From Chitinophaga sp. YR573 (GTDB taxonomy: Bacteria; Bacteroidota; Bacteroidia; Chitinophagales; Chitinophagaceae), in contig NZ_FOJF01000003.1 in assembly GCF_900110995.1 (NCBI RefSeq), positions 1,116,001 through 1,180,000 on the forward strand: DNA of 64,000 nt, given 5' to 3'. Position 1 is the stretch's first letter, and the number at the start of each line of letters is the position of its first letter. Below are positions 7,670 to 17,200 of this stretch, piece after piece. Position numbers and translations under genes: made by a program. The notes beneath the pieces were generated by a model. That model searched no databases. It was not told where the DNA came from and worked only from the letters and a program-made list of their open reading frames with translations.

Positions 7670-9877
7670 CTACTTGTTAGGACATACATCAGTTACTGAG
7701 AATCCTACTGCTTTTATACCATACCATGGGAACAAAGTAGAACTGTCCCTGATAACACGTGAGTGTGCGTATATACTTACGGTATAGCCGCAATTATCCA
7801 AACCGGAAACATTCAGGCTCCATGCTGCATTACCATCACCATCATCGGCATTATTTCCAAGGTTGCCTATATCACCGGCATTTGGCAATGCATCGTAATA
7901 ACGGCTCACCGGACTAGGTACAACCCCATGTGTATGAGAGGTAGGTTGCAGATCAAGTCCCCATGATGCAAAGTATGGATGTACTGCCCTTAAATGACCA
8001 CTTATAATGTTATTGGAAGGTGTCTTATCATAGCAATGACAATCTCCGCCATCAATTACCAGATCGAGTGTTTTGGTGAAATCGACAGTTGGTGTGGCGA
8101 ATGGATTGATGCTCATGTGTACGTTACAGATAATGAGAGAGAAAACATCCTTCACTATTTCATTGCCATTCGCATCTGTATGCGTAAAGCGGATGGTGTA
8201 GGTACCATCATCCAATCCGTCTGTACTCCAGCCGGCGAGGTAGTTGGTTTCGTTATAGAGGCCAATAGCAGGATTCGCCTTATATATGTACCAGCCGCCA
8301 ACAGCAGATTGATTATCGCTGAATTCGAGGTTCGGATTAGGTGTGAAATCGATCATTGGGAAGCTCTCCGTACTGGATACGGAAGCATAAGTGCTGTCTG
8401 ATGCGCCGTATTTCTTATACTCGATCTTGTATTTAATGATACCATTGAAACCGTTGCGGTCAATGAGACCATTGAAGCTCACCCAGCCACCGTAAGGACG
8501 GTTGTTGTAGGAGGTTGGGTTGGTGAGGTCGGAGTTAACGAGGAAGGTGCTGGCACTGATTAAATCACGGTCTACACCTCCGACGAATGTCAGTTCTGCA
8601 TCTACAAAAGGTGACTGGCTCGGACGGATCTGTACTACTGCATCTTTACGGTTACCCCAGGTATTGAGCAGGTTGGGGTTGGTCGTAGATGGAAGCGACT
8701 GCCATGACAATACCGCACGGATACGGATTATATTCGGCTGGGTACAGCTCTTAATATGGCCTTTCAGGTTAATAGGCAGGTCTATATTATAATAGAGACC
8801 ATCAGCAGGAATATTGTCGATATCATGTACCGTAATGCTAGAAGTACCCAGGTATTGATCGAATGTACCGTTATTGTCCCAGTCGGCCCAGAAAGCTACG
8901 TGTTCCTGTGAACCAGCATGACAAAGATCTCCACTGAAACCACTGTTTTTCTTGATCTTTATTACAGCACCGAGGGTATCTAATGCCGTATTTAAGCCTA
9001 CACATTGCAGTTCTTCGAAAGTTACATCTGCCTGGCCAACAGGTTTCAGGATGAGCTCTGCAGCAGCCTTAAAATCGATTTTTAACTTTTGGATATCATA
9101 CAGGTTATAACTGGCGGCCTGTACAAATTTAGTACCGTTAGCAATAGCGGGCGCAATGGAAGAAAAGAAGGTACGGTGATCCGGAACACCCGCACGTTTG
9201 TAGGCCTTATAATAGGTCTCTATTGGTGGTAAAGGCGGAATCGGAATGTGTACCTGTTCTTTAAGATCGATATTCGCCAGGAAATCCGGTTTCTCTTTTA
9301 CGTTCAAAGCAGTAAAGATATCACCCCACAGGATGAAACTTCTGCGTTTCAGCTGAATGTTCACATCTTTTACATTACCATAATATGGCACCGCATTCGG
9401 GTTAGAAGAAGGGATCGTATTCCATGACAATACTGCACGTACAGTAGGAATAACTGCTGTCTGGCAATTGAGGAATTTACGGTACTTTTCATCATTGATG
9501 AATAAGTGCGTCATGTATTTGAGGGGATGTTGAGGACCGGGAGGAGCCTCTGAAATGTCAGCTACTTTAAAGCTGGAATAACCCATGTCCTGGAATCCGC
9601 TGCCATCTTTGAAATCTACAAAGAAACGGACGTATTCCCTGGAGCCGTTAGTGCAAAGTCCGCCGCTGTAGCCGGTAGACTGTTTAATACTGATAATAGC
9701 TTCCAGCTTGCCTTTTTCGGGACTGTAGCCTACACAGGTAATTTCTTCCCAGTAACTGATACTGTTGTTAATCTGAATGTCCTGTGAGAATACTTTGCTC
9801 AACAGGAAGGTCTGCCGGTTGAAGAGGAGTTGTGATAATTGTTCCGGAGACTGATCGGGAATTTTTAAACTTTCCAT
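7670..9877 (-). CDS. Large unrecognised protein with two copies of a beta-rich domain
   Basis: I do not recognise this 735-residue protein. An upstream in-frame ATG at 9928 is rejected because it lies in a perfect -7 box (9926-9933); the next ATG, at 9877 (MESLKIPDQS), is chosen. There is no signal peptide. Two homologous segments, roughly residues 45-190 and 275-430, share the pattern CVG...G(Y/F)SG(G/D)LC..GS.E.V.F..D followed by IR(A)VLSW. The VRFFVDFKDGSG and VAFWADWDNNGTF strings resemble GEVED-type calcium-binding beta domains, a weak resemblance. The C-terminal 300 residues look Ig-like (DGTYTIRFTHTDANGNE). It is encoded opposite to, and upstream of, the five-gene operon at 12.2-28.4 kb, whose members also lack signal peptides; a link is only suggested by that. 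Confidence 0.7.
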   Translation of the reverse strand: MESLKIPDQSPEQLSQLLFNRQTFLLSKVFSQDIQINNSISYWEEITCVGYSPEKGKLEAIISIKQSTGYSGGLCTNGSREYVRFFVDFKDGSGFQDMGYSSFKVADISEAPPGPQHPLKYMTHLFINDEKYRKFLNCQTAVIPTVRAVLSWNTIPSSNPNAVPYYGNVKDVNIQLKRRSFILWGDIFTALNVKEKPDFLANIDLKEQVHIPIPPLPPIETYYKAYKRAGVPDHRTFFSSIAPAIANGTKFVQAASYNLYDIQKLKIDFKAAAELILKPVGQADVTFEELQCVGLNTALDTLGAVIKIKKNSGFSGDLCHAGSQEHVAFWADWDNNGTFDQYLGTSSITVHDIDNIPADGLYYNIDLPINLKGHIKSCTQPNIIRIRAVLSWQSLPSTTNPNLLNTWGNRKDAVVQIRPSQSPFVDAELTFVGGVDRDLISASTFLVNSDLTNPTSYNNRPYGGWVSFNGLIDRNGFNGIIKYKIEYKKYGASDSTYASVSSTESFPMIDFTPNPNLEFSDNQSAVGGWYIYKANPAIGLYNETNYLAGWSTDGLDDGTYTIRFTHTDANGNEIVKDVFSLIICNVHMSINPFATPTVDFTKTLDLVIDGGDCHCYDKTPSNNIISGHLRAVHPYFASWGLDLQPTSHTHGVVPSPVSRYYDALPNAGDIGNLGNNADDGDGNAAWSLNVSGLDNCGYTVSIYAHSRVIRDSSTLFPWYGIKAVGFSVTDVCPNK

Positions 9878-9925
9878 AATGTTGTTTTTGGAGGTAACTG
9901 ATAATAAAATTGGGGTAATTGGACA

Positions 9926-9933
9926 CAAATTTA
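9926..9933 (-). promoter_or_regulatory. -7 box (TAAATTTG) for the 735-aa protein gene
   Basis: TAAATTTG on the minus strand fits TAnnTTTG exactly. A transcript would begin near 9919, downstream of the ATG at 9928, so the next ATG at 9877 is the likely start. Confidence 0.55.
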
Positions 9934-10055
9934 GAGGGGATATTAATGAAAGCGTAGAGTATTAATACTTCATCCATTACGTAGTTATACGTTTTTTCAC
10001 AAATGATTTTTGTTTTTCCAGGTGAAATCCTGCACTTTAGACAAAATATATTAAC

Positions 10056-10253
10056 ATGATTTACAAAACATATGTGGCAGAAGCAGGGAACGGAGCAGAA
10101 CTTACAGAGAAGCTGGATGCTTTCTTTGCGGCCAATGAAGGGATAGAGATATTATCAACGGATCAGTCTCACGGGGCTTCTATATTGTTTACTATTATCT
10201 ATAAACAACCAGCTGAGAAAAAGCAGGTGGGTGGTTTTACAAGGAGAGAGTAG
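10056..10253 (+). CDS. Small hypothetical protein (65 aa)
   Basis: A 65-residue acidic-to-neutral protein, MIYKTYVAEAG... with the middle segment LFTIIYKQPAEKK. It has an alpha/beta pattern (strand, helix from about 14 to 28, two strands), no signal peptide and no membrane segment. I do not recognise a family. It lies alone between the divergent 735-aa gene and a nested inverted-repeat element. Codon use is like that of neighbouring genes, which is the main reason to include it. Confidence 0.45.
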   Translation: MIYKTYVAEAGNGAELTEKLDAFFAANEGIEILSTDQSHGASILFTIIYKQPAEKKQVGGFTRRE

Positions 10254-10304
10254 TTTTATCTCAAAGCTTCATCAGGAGTTCTATGCTGGCAACAAAACAT
10301 AATA

Positions 10305-10459
10305 GGTTCCGTTAGGAGCCCCGTGTTTGTAGAAATTGATTATAGCATCAAACCAGACTCCGTTAGGAGTCCCCTATATCCGATTTTAGGGGACTCCTAA
10401 CGGAGTCAATTTTTGTTGTTTATTATGTTGGCTACAAACACGAGGCTCCTAACGGAGCC
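10305..10459. repeat. Nested inverted-repeat element, copy 1
   Basis: Four arms are symmetrically arranged: outer left 10305-10332, inner left 10356-10376, inner right 10387-10407, outer right 10432-10459. The outer pair is 28 bp with two mismatches, the inner pair 21 bp and perfect. Each arm is itself a small hairpin (GACTCC-GTTA-GGAGTC and G(G/A)(C/T)TCC-GTTA-GGAGCC types), so the element can fold as one long cruciform or four short hairpins. Decayed single arms follow up to about 10560. It sits between the 3' ends of the 65-aa ORF and the DUF4476 gene. A second copy is at 34606-34761. Confidence 0.9.
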
Positions 10460-10568
10460 GAATTTGTTAGAGCGGATTTTGCTACATGGAGTTCCTAACA
10501 GAGCTTTTTATTTAAGCGAATACTAACGGAGCTTTTGCTTTGAGCGAATCCTGGTGGATCTTTTTTAT

Positions 10569-11333
10569 TTATCTGAAGTTCTTTATATAATCAGCCAGAT
10601 CTTCTTTAGTTCTCGAAAAACTGAAGACTTCGTTAATCGTGAAATAATTATTTCTGTCTAATGTTCTGGCATAAGCATATTTAGCAAAGTCCAGTTTGCG
10701 ATCTTCGAATGCGAATAGTTTAACGAGTTCTTTTACCTGTGCAGTAGTGAAATAGTTGTTATCAGCAATCTGCTGGGCTACTGTCATACGGGTATTATCA
10801 AAGCTTTCTTTACGGATAGCTTCTTTGGCCATGGCAAAAGAGTTATCGGACATTTGCTGTGGTGAGCGGGGGGTATTATTCCCATTATTATTGTTACCAG
10901 GGCCAGGACGGTTATCATGATTATCCCAATCTTTTCCGCCATTCCCACCATAACCGCCATTTCCACGATCTATATTATCATAATAATCTCCTCTTGTTAA
11001 AAGCTGTTCATCTACCAGTGTCTTACCAAACCTGTTCACTACTATATCCGTATAATACTGGGATTTTATCAGCAGATTAGCATTATACACCTGTTGTCCA
11101 TAAGCAGTATTATTCCATCTCTCTTTTTTTACAAGGAACAACTTTACAGAATGATAACCAGGAGCCAGGTCTTCTATAGTCAGTGAATTATCCTGACAAA
11201 TATAATTCCTGTCATCAATCACGGCACGTATGGCGCCATTGCCAACCATCGTAATACTTAATTTACTCTGTGCCTGCAAGGCGGCAGAAATAGTCAGGAA
11301 AAGGCATAGTAAGGAGGCATAACTAACTTTCAT
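10569..11333 (-). CDS. Secreted DUF4476-domain protein
   Basis: A 254-residue exported protein. Residues 1-21 form a Sec signal peptide ending LQAQ. Residues about 22-110 are a beta-rich domain of the kind often found before DUF4476. Residues about 120-155 are a low-complexity Gly/Asn/Asp linker. The C-terminal 95 residues match DUF4476: helices with KEAIRKESFDNTRM, YFTTAQVKELVKLFAFEDRKL and KYAYARTLDRNNYF. The function of this Bacteroidota family is unknown. The gene is convergent with the element at 10305-10459. Confidence 0.85.
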   Translation of the reverse strand: MKVSYASLLCLFLTISAALQAQSKLSITMVGNGAIRAVIDDRNYICQDNSLTIEDLAPGYHSVKLFLVKKERWNNTAYGQQVYNANLLIKSQYYTDIVVNRFGKTLVDEQLLTRGDYYDNIDRGNGGYGGNGGKDWDNHDNRPGPGNNNNGNNTPRSPQQMSDNSFAMAKEAIRKESFDNTRMTVAQQIADNNYFTTAQVKELVKLFAFEDRKLDFAKYAYARTLDRNNYFTINEVFSFSRTKEDLADYIKNFR

Positions 11334-11409
11334 GATATAGGTTTAGGTATTAAATAAAATTTATATGCTAAAGTAGTCCTTTTACCTGATTTATTGTTAA
11401 TTTGCGCAA

Positions 11410-11925
11410 ATGCATGGAATCAGGTACATAGGCGAATTTATCAGCTCACCCGAAGATCTTTTCAGATTACTGAGAGATAATGTGATATGGGATACCAGGA
11501 TGGTTGCACGAAGAACGGCCAGTTTCGGCGTTGCTTATAATTATTCTCAGATCCATTATCCTGATACACCATTCATTCCTGAGCTGATCAATATCCTGAA
11601 CAGGATTGATGATGAACTGGGTTTTGAACCTAATAACTGCCTGATTAATTATTACCTGGATGGAAGTTCAAAAATGGGATTTCATTCAGATCAGATAGAT
11701 ATATTAGAAGAGGATACAGGTATTGCGATTTTATCAGTAGGAGAAACGAGAACGCTTCGGTTCAGAAATATACAGGACAAAAATGAAGTAGTTGATTTTG
11801 AATTACCTTCCGGATCATTGATCTATATGACACAGGAAGTACAGCATGTATGGCAACATTCCATCCCTTCTGCGGATACCAATGAAGGCAGGATGAGTCT
11901 CACCTTCAGGAAAATGAAATTGTAA
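11410..11925 (+). CDS. AlkB-family 2-oxoglutarate/Fe(II) dioxygenase
   Basis: A 171-residue protein of the AlkB superfamily, which removes alkyl groups from damaged nucleic acid bases by oxidative demethylation. The double-stranded beta-helix ligands are visible: His92 and Asp94 in FHSDQ, distal His150 in WQHSIP, and the 2-oxoglutarate-binding arginines Arg161 and Arg167 in GRMSLTFR with the +6 spacing seen in E. coli AlkB. NCLINYYLDGSSKMGF precedes the HxD as usual. TTAATTTG ends six bases before the ATG (one mismatch to TAnnTTTG), so the mRNA may be leaderless. It is shorter than E. coli AlkB and lacks an N-terminal extension, like the common short bacterial AlkB homologues. Confidence 0.9.
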   Translation: MHGIRYIGEFISSPEDLFRLLRDNVIWDTRMVARRTASFGVAYNYSQIHYPDTPFIPELINILNRIDDELGFEPNNCLINYYLDGSSKMGFHSDQIDILEEDTGIAILSVGETRTLRFRNIQDKNEVVDFELPSGSLIYMTQEVQHVWQHSIPSADTNEGRMSLTFRKMKL

Positions 11926-12003
11926 TAAAATTGTTGATTATATCAGATATTTAAATTAATTTACTTTTCATATAACACGCAAAACCTTATAATCGAAAGT
12001 ACA

Positions 12004-12086
12004 TACCCCAAAGGATTGATTGCATAATACCCCAAAAGATCCACCAGCAGAATCTAAGAATCAACAAAGATTTTACCCCAGAGGAA
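12004..12086 (+). promoter_or_regulatory. Three TACCCCA-type direct repeats upstream of the five-gene operon
   Basis: TACCCCAAAGGAT (12004), TACCCCAAAAGAT (12028) and TACCCCAGAGGAA (12074) are spaced 24 and 46 bp apart, close to whole helical turns. They lie in the 290-bp gap between the AlkB gene and the subtilase gene. This could be a binding site for a regulator of the operon; no regulator is identified. Nothing else stands out in the gap apart from the palindrome at 12161. Confidence 0.35.
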
Positions 12087-12160
12087 TAATAACGCCATTG
12101 AATGATTCGGCTATGAACACATAGTACAACATTGTTTTTATATCATCATAACTCTCACTG

Positions 12161-12177
12161 CCGGAAGAATCTTCCGG
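12161..12177. promoter_or_regulatory. Palindrome before the subtilase gene
   Basis: CCGGAAGAATCTTCCGG, eight paired bases on each side of one central base, 38 bp before the ATG at 12216. Candidate operator or 5' untranslated hairpin. Confidence 0.4.
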
Positions 12178-12215
12178 TGAAGGATTACTTTATTGTTTAA
12201 GACCTTAAAAAATAG

Positions 12216-14273
12216 ATGATGGAACCTGTTTGGTCAAAGTTCGATAATGTACTTACCGATATCTACAGTACTTATCTGGCAATTAAATCCAATCCCGTTA
12301 CTCCCGGACAATACCTGCATGCTGTTTTAAAGAATAACCGGGAAGAAATTTTCCTTAGACTGCAATACAAAGGTAACTTGCAAGAGTTAGAAGCAATTGG
12401 CTTTAAAACGATTTCCGTTGAAAGAGAAGGAGTAGCAAAAGGTCGTGTGATGTATGAACGGCTGGGAGATTTGTCGGCTCATCCTGATGTAATAAAGCTG
12501 GTATATGGAGAAGAAATGCACCCAAGTATAGATACCAGTACACTGGAGATACTGGCAAGAGGAACTACGGTTGGCACCGATTGCGTATGGTCTGTAGCGC
12601 CGGCTACCGGCGTATTTACAGGGATGACAGGCGACGAGGTAGTGATAGGTATTATAGATACCGGTATTGATTACAGGCATGAATCTTTTCAGAAAGAGAA
12701 TTCTACAGATACCAGGATTTTCAGGATCTGGGACCAGGGCTTAGTACCTGTTGCCGGAGAACATTCTCCCGCTGTGGGATTATTATCTGCAGGGCCTACT
12801 TATGGTGTTGAATATACTGATGCTAATATTAATGGAGCGCTGGCTACGCCGGCTACTTTCAATGTACGTACGCGAGACTGTAACGGGCATGGTACACATG
12901 TAGCAGGCATCGCTGCCGGTAATGGCAAGCAGAAGAACTTTTCATCAGATCCCCGCTTTACATTTACCGGTGTAGCGCCAAAAGCAACGCTGGTCATTGT
13001 AAAGATGCTTTACCCGGAGATTGATCCCGGTGTCGATTCGGAAACGCGTTTTAAAGATGCTATTACTTACATCCTACGTGTTGCAGGTGCCAGACAGGTA
13101 GTAATTAATTGTAGTTTTGGCCATGATACAGGGCCACATGATGGCCTGGTGGAAGATGGTATAGATGGGCAGGAGATATTCCTGGAAACTACATTTGCCG
13201 CGGCTACCGGTAAGATCTGTGTGTTTTCGGCAGGCAACAGCGCCAGACACAGACAGCATGCTATTATTACAATACCTGCAGGAGGGACTATAGAAATACC
13301 CTTTGATTTAGATGATCCCCGTAACCCCAAAAGCAGTTTTAATACCTGCGTCACAGTGGAGAATACTTTTCCGCTGGGACTGGATTTCTGGTACAATAAT
13401 AGTGTGGCAGGCGTAACCCTCAGCATGAAGCAACCTCCTCCGGATACCGCTTTTCATCCCGTTGCCGGGGTAGCAGTGGGAGCTGCTTTATTCAATTATC
13501 CTACCGCTTTAAATAAGGAGTTTTCGATCAAGCATATTACTACAAATGTTACGCGTAACGGAAGTCCGCTGTCGCGCAAAAACATCGCTGTTACGATCTT
13601 TCCTAATGGACTTTTGCATCGCTTAGGCCGTTATACGGCTAAACTTACAGGCCCGGTTGGCGCCGTTATCCATGTATGGTGCAGACAAGCCAAAGGATAT
13701 CAGATAATGCTGGCCCCGGATGGGGCTTTACCTGCCGGGGTAAACGTGACGGATGCCGGTACGATATGCGCGCCTGCACATACACCCAGTGTAGTGACTG
13801 TAGGTGCTTATGATGATACGGATGGTCATATGGCCTGCTTCTCCTCACAAGGGCCGTTAGTAGATTACTCAGGCTCGGGTGTACTGGTAGCCAAGCCTGA
13901 ATTATCAGCGCCCGGTGTGAAGATCTGGTCTGCCAAAAGTTATCATACAACAGGGGGGCTCTGGGCGGATCTTCTATTTACCCTACGTGACTTCGTTGGT
14001 GGATACGTGCAAAAAGGAGGCACCAGTATGGCGGCTCCGCATATTGCAGGCGTAGTAGCGCTGATGCTGCAAAAAAAACCTAACCAGACGCTGGCCCAGA
14101 TAAAAACCGCTTTACAATCCACTGTACGCGCCCGTCCGCAGACATTCCCTGCAGCAGAGCCTTGTCCACGAACAAGTACAGTTGCATTGCCAGTCACTCC
14201 GCCGGTATCTGTAGATATAGCCGGCAGCGGTAAGGTAGATGCAAAAAGTGGATGGAATTCTATTGTACCCTAA
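12216..14273 (+). CDS. Subtilisin-like serine protease (S8), no signal peptide
   Basis: A 685-residue S8 peptidase. Residues about 35-110 form a propeptide-like beta-alpha-beta region (EIFLRLQYKGNLQELEAIGF... ending near MHPSID). The catalytic triad is Asp148 in IIDTGID, His225 in DCNGHGTHVAG and Ser604 in GGTSMAAPHIAG; Asn341 in VFSAGNSAR is the oxyanion residue. A beta-rich insert of roughly 150 residues separates Asn341 from the Ser region. The N-terminus (MMEPVWSKFD) has no signal peptide or lipobox, unusual for a subtilase with a propeptide. It is the first gene of a tight five-gene operon whose next gene starts 14 bp after its stop. It may process a co-encoded partner; that is inference. 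Confidence 0.92.
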   Translation: MMEPVWSKFDNVLTDIYSTYLAIKSNPVTPGQYLHAVLKNNREEIFLRLQYKGNLQELEAIGFKTISVEREGVAKGRVMYERLGDLSAHPDVIKLVYGEEMHPSIDTSTLEILARGTTVGTDCVWSVAPATGVFTGMTGDEVVIGIIDTGIDYRHESFQKENSTDTRIFRIWDQGLVPVAGEHSPAVGLLSAGPTYGVEYTDANINGALATPATFNVRTRDCNGHGTHVAGIAAGNGKQKNFSSDPRFTFTGVAPKATLVIVKMLYPEIDPGVDSETRFKDAITYILRVAGARQVVINCSFGHDTGPHDGLVEDGIDGQEIFLETTFAAATGKICVFSAGNSARHRQHAIITIPAGGTIEIPFDLDDPRNPKSSFNTCVTVENTFPLGLDFWYNNSVAGVTLSMKQPPPDTAFHPVAGVAVGAALFNYPTALNKEFSIKHITTNVTRNGSPLSRKNIAVTIFPNGLLHRLGRYTAKLTGPVGAVIHVWCRQAKGYQIMLAPDGALPAGVNVTDAGTICAPAHTPSVVTVGAYDDTDGHMACFSSQGPLVDYSGSGVLVAKPELSAPGVKIWSAKSYHTTGGLWADLLFTLRDFVGGYVQKGGTSMAAPHIAGVVALMLQKKPNQTLAQIKTALQSTVRARPQTFPAAEPCPRTSTVALPVTPPVSVDIAGSGKVDAKSGWNSIVP

Positions 14274-14287
14274 GAAAGCATTCAATT

Positions 14288-17200
14288 ATGGCTGGAAAAG
14301 ATACTATCGTACGCATCGCCACTTCCCTGGCTAAAGCACTGGGTGGAGGGGCTTCCTTCTTTGATGATTTCTCTACCCAATCACTTGGACTGAAATTACC
14401 GGATGCTGTGTTACAGACAGCTGCGGTGACCAGTGCGCAGCAACAGGGATCGTTTGCTGCTAAAGCATTGATCAAGGCGTCTACTGACTTGGAAACCGCC
14501 GTGGCGGCAGATGATACAGCTGCTATCATTAAAGCCATCTTTGATCTGGGACAAAACCTGGTGGCTTATTTCTCTGCTATTGGCAATCTGGTATCTGGTG
14601 TTTCAGGCAGTATCAATGCCGGTACTATTCCTGATAGTAATGACCGCGCAGCTGCTATTGTACTGATAGGTATATTGGGAAAAAAGATTGCCGATGGTAT
14701 TATTATTTCCGCCATTGAACAGTCTGTGCCACAGGTGATGTTCGGACTGAAAATATTAGGTCTGGCCGACTGGCAGTTTACACCAGCAGATACAGGTAAT
14801 AACCTGAGTAATGCCTATGTGAAAAAGGGATTATACCTGGAAAGAATTAAAGGTCTGATCAGTGATCCCGCCAAACATTTCAAAGATACTGTGAAATGGG
14901 GAGATCCATCTTTTGATCCTACAAACAGCTTTAACACACTGGCAAATTTCTTTGATGATGAAGATTCAGTAGCTGTAGGCATGGAAGGCACCGATCCTTA
15001 TTTTGAATATGGGAATTTCCGTGTACGCCGCCTCTCCGGTGGATTACAATTCGAATTTAAACTATCCTTTACAGAAAGCGTTGGCGCCAGGATAAACCTC
15101 AATGATCAATGGGGTATAGGCTTCACCGCCCGCTTTGGTCTGGACGGCCAGATAGCGTTACAGGTGTCTCCTCCTCTGAACTTTGAACTGAAACCGCCCG
15201 GTGCAGATGTATCCGGTGATATAAAGCTCTTCTTCGATCGTAACGAATCTGCCAGACCCTTTGACATCATTAGCAACAATGGACTGGTGAACCTCTCCGC
15301 TACTAATATATCAGCAGGTGTAGGATTATCCGCCAGTTGGGACATAGCGAAGAACGCTGCTATCATAGAACCGATGATCTTTGCCGAGATCACAGGTGCT
15401 ACGTTACGCATTGGCTCCTCAGACGGAGATGGCTTCATCGCAAAACTACTCGCCAGTGCAGATATAGAAGGCAATTTCGACCTGGGCCTGGAATGGCTGG
15501 CCAGTAAAGGACTACGTGTAAAAGCCAGCGGCGGTATAGAAATCGCCCTGCCTATACACAAGCAGTTAGGCCCATTGGAAATAGATACGATTTACCTGGC
15601 TTTAAAGATACTTACAGACGGAACGCTGTCTCTGGAAGCTTCCGCCGGATTTAAGGCCATGCTGGGGCCCTTATCGGCCTCTGTGGAGCGTATAGGTGCG
15701 AAGATAGACTTCTCCTTCTCAGATGGTAACAGTGACAAGTTCGGGATGTTTAATGTAAGCCCGGGCTTTAAACCACCTAATGGGGTAGGTCTGGCCGTGG
15801 ATGCAGGCGTAGTGAAAGGCGGCGGATATCTCTTCCTGGATTACGATAAAGGAGAATATGCAGGTGCTTTGGAATTAACATTCAGTGAGATAGTATCCCT
15901 CAAAGCCATTGGTATTATCAATACTAAAATGCCGGATGGTACGCCGGGATTTTCTTTACTCATTATCATTTCAGCGGAATTCGGTACCGGTATACAACTG
16001 GGCTTCGGCTTTGTATTACTGGGCGTAGGTGGCTTACTGGGACTTAACCGGAGAATGAACCTGCAGCCTTTGGCAGAAGGTGTACGCAGCGGTGCGGTAA
16101 ACGGTATCATGTTCCCGACGAACATCGTAGCGAATGCGCCCCGCATTATCAGTGACCTGCGTACTTTCTTCCCGGTAGAAGAAGGGAAATTCCTGATAGG
16201 GCCAATGGCTAAACTGGGATGGGGAACACCGGCACTGGTGACGGTATCATTAGGGATCATTATCGAGATCCCCGGTAATATCGCTATCCTGGGTATTTTA
16301 AAAATAGCCCTGCCAACAGACGAAGCCGCGATATTAAAACTACAGATCAATTTCATAGGTGCGATAGAATTTGATAAAAGCAGGCTCTGGTTCTTTGCCA
16401 GTCTGTACGATTCCCGTATCCTCTTCATTACGCTGGAAGGTGAGATGGGCTTACTGGTAGCCTGGGGTAGTGATGGTAATTTCGTGGTGAGTGTAGGTGG
16501 TTTCCACCCTGCATTTAATCCTCCTCCTTTACCATTCCCATCTCCTGCAAGACTCTCCCTCAATGTACTCAATGAGGACTGGGGAAGGATACGTGTAATG
16601 GCTTATTTTGCGGTTACTTCCAATACCGTGCAGTTTGGCGCAAGAGCAGAATTATACTTCGGATTCAGTGCGTTAAACATAGACGGACATATTGCGTTTG
16701 ATGCGTTATTCCAGTTCTCACCTTTTTATTTCATCATATCATTATCGGCTTCTCTGTCTGTAAAAGTCTTTGGTATAGGACTTCTGAGTGTAAGAGTGGA
16801 AATGTCGCTGGAAGGACCTACACCTTACAGAGCAAAAGGAACAGGTTCAATCTCCATACTGTTCTTTGATGTAGATGTTGACTTCGACTTTACATGGGGA
16901 GAAACACAAAATACGGTACTGCCTCCGATAGCTGTTATGCCACTGCTGAAGGCCGAATTTGATAAACTGGTAAACTGGAAGGCACAATTACCGGCTGGTA
17001 ATAACATCCTGGTATCACTGCGTACAATAGATGCAGCAGCAGAACTGGTATTACATCCGGTAGGTACATTGCAGGTAAGTCAGCGTTATGTGCCGCTGGG
17101 ACTCACACTCAATAAAGTAGGTACACAGAAACCCAGTGATGCAAAGATCTTTACTGTTAGCGCCACAGGACTGACTAAAAAGAATGACGTACAGGAAGCA

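Noticed and set aside
15841..16572. 243-codon minus-strand frame inside the DUF6603-like gene
   Set aside because: It lies wholly opposite a well-supported gene, with Ser/Pro/Ile-rich composition typical of antisense frames.
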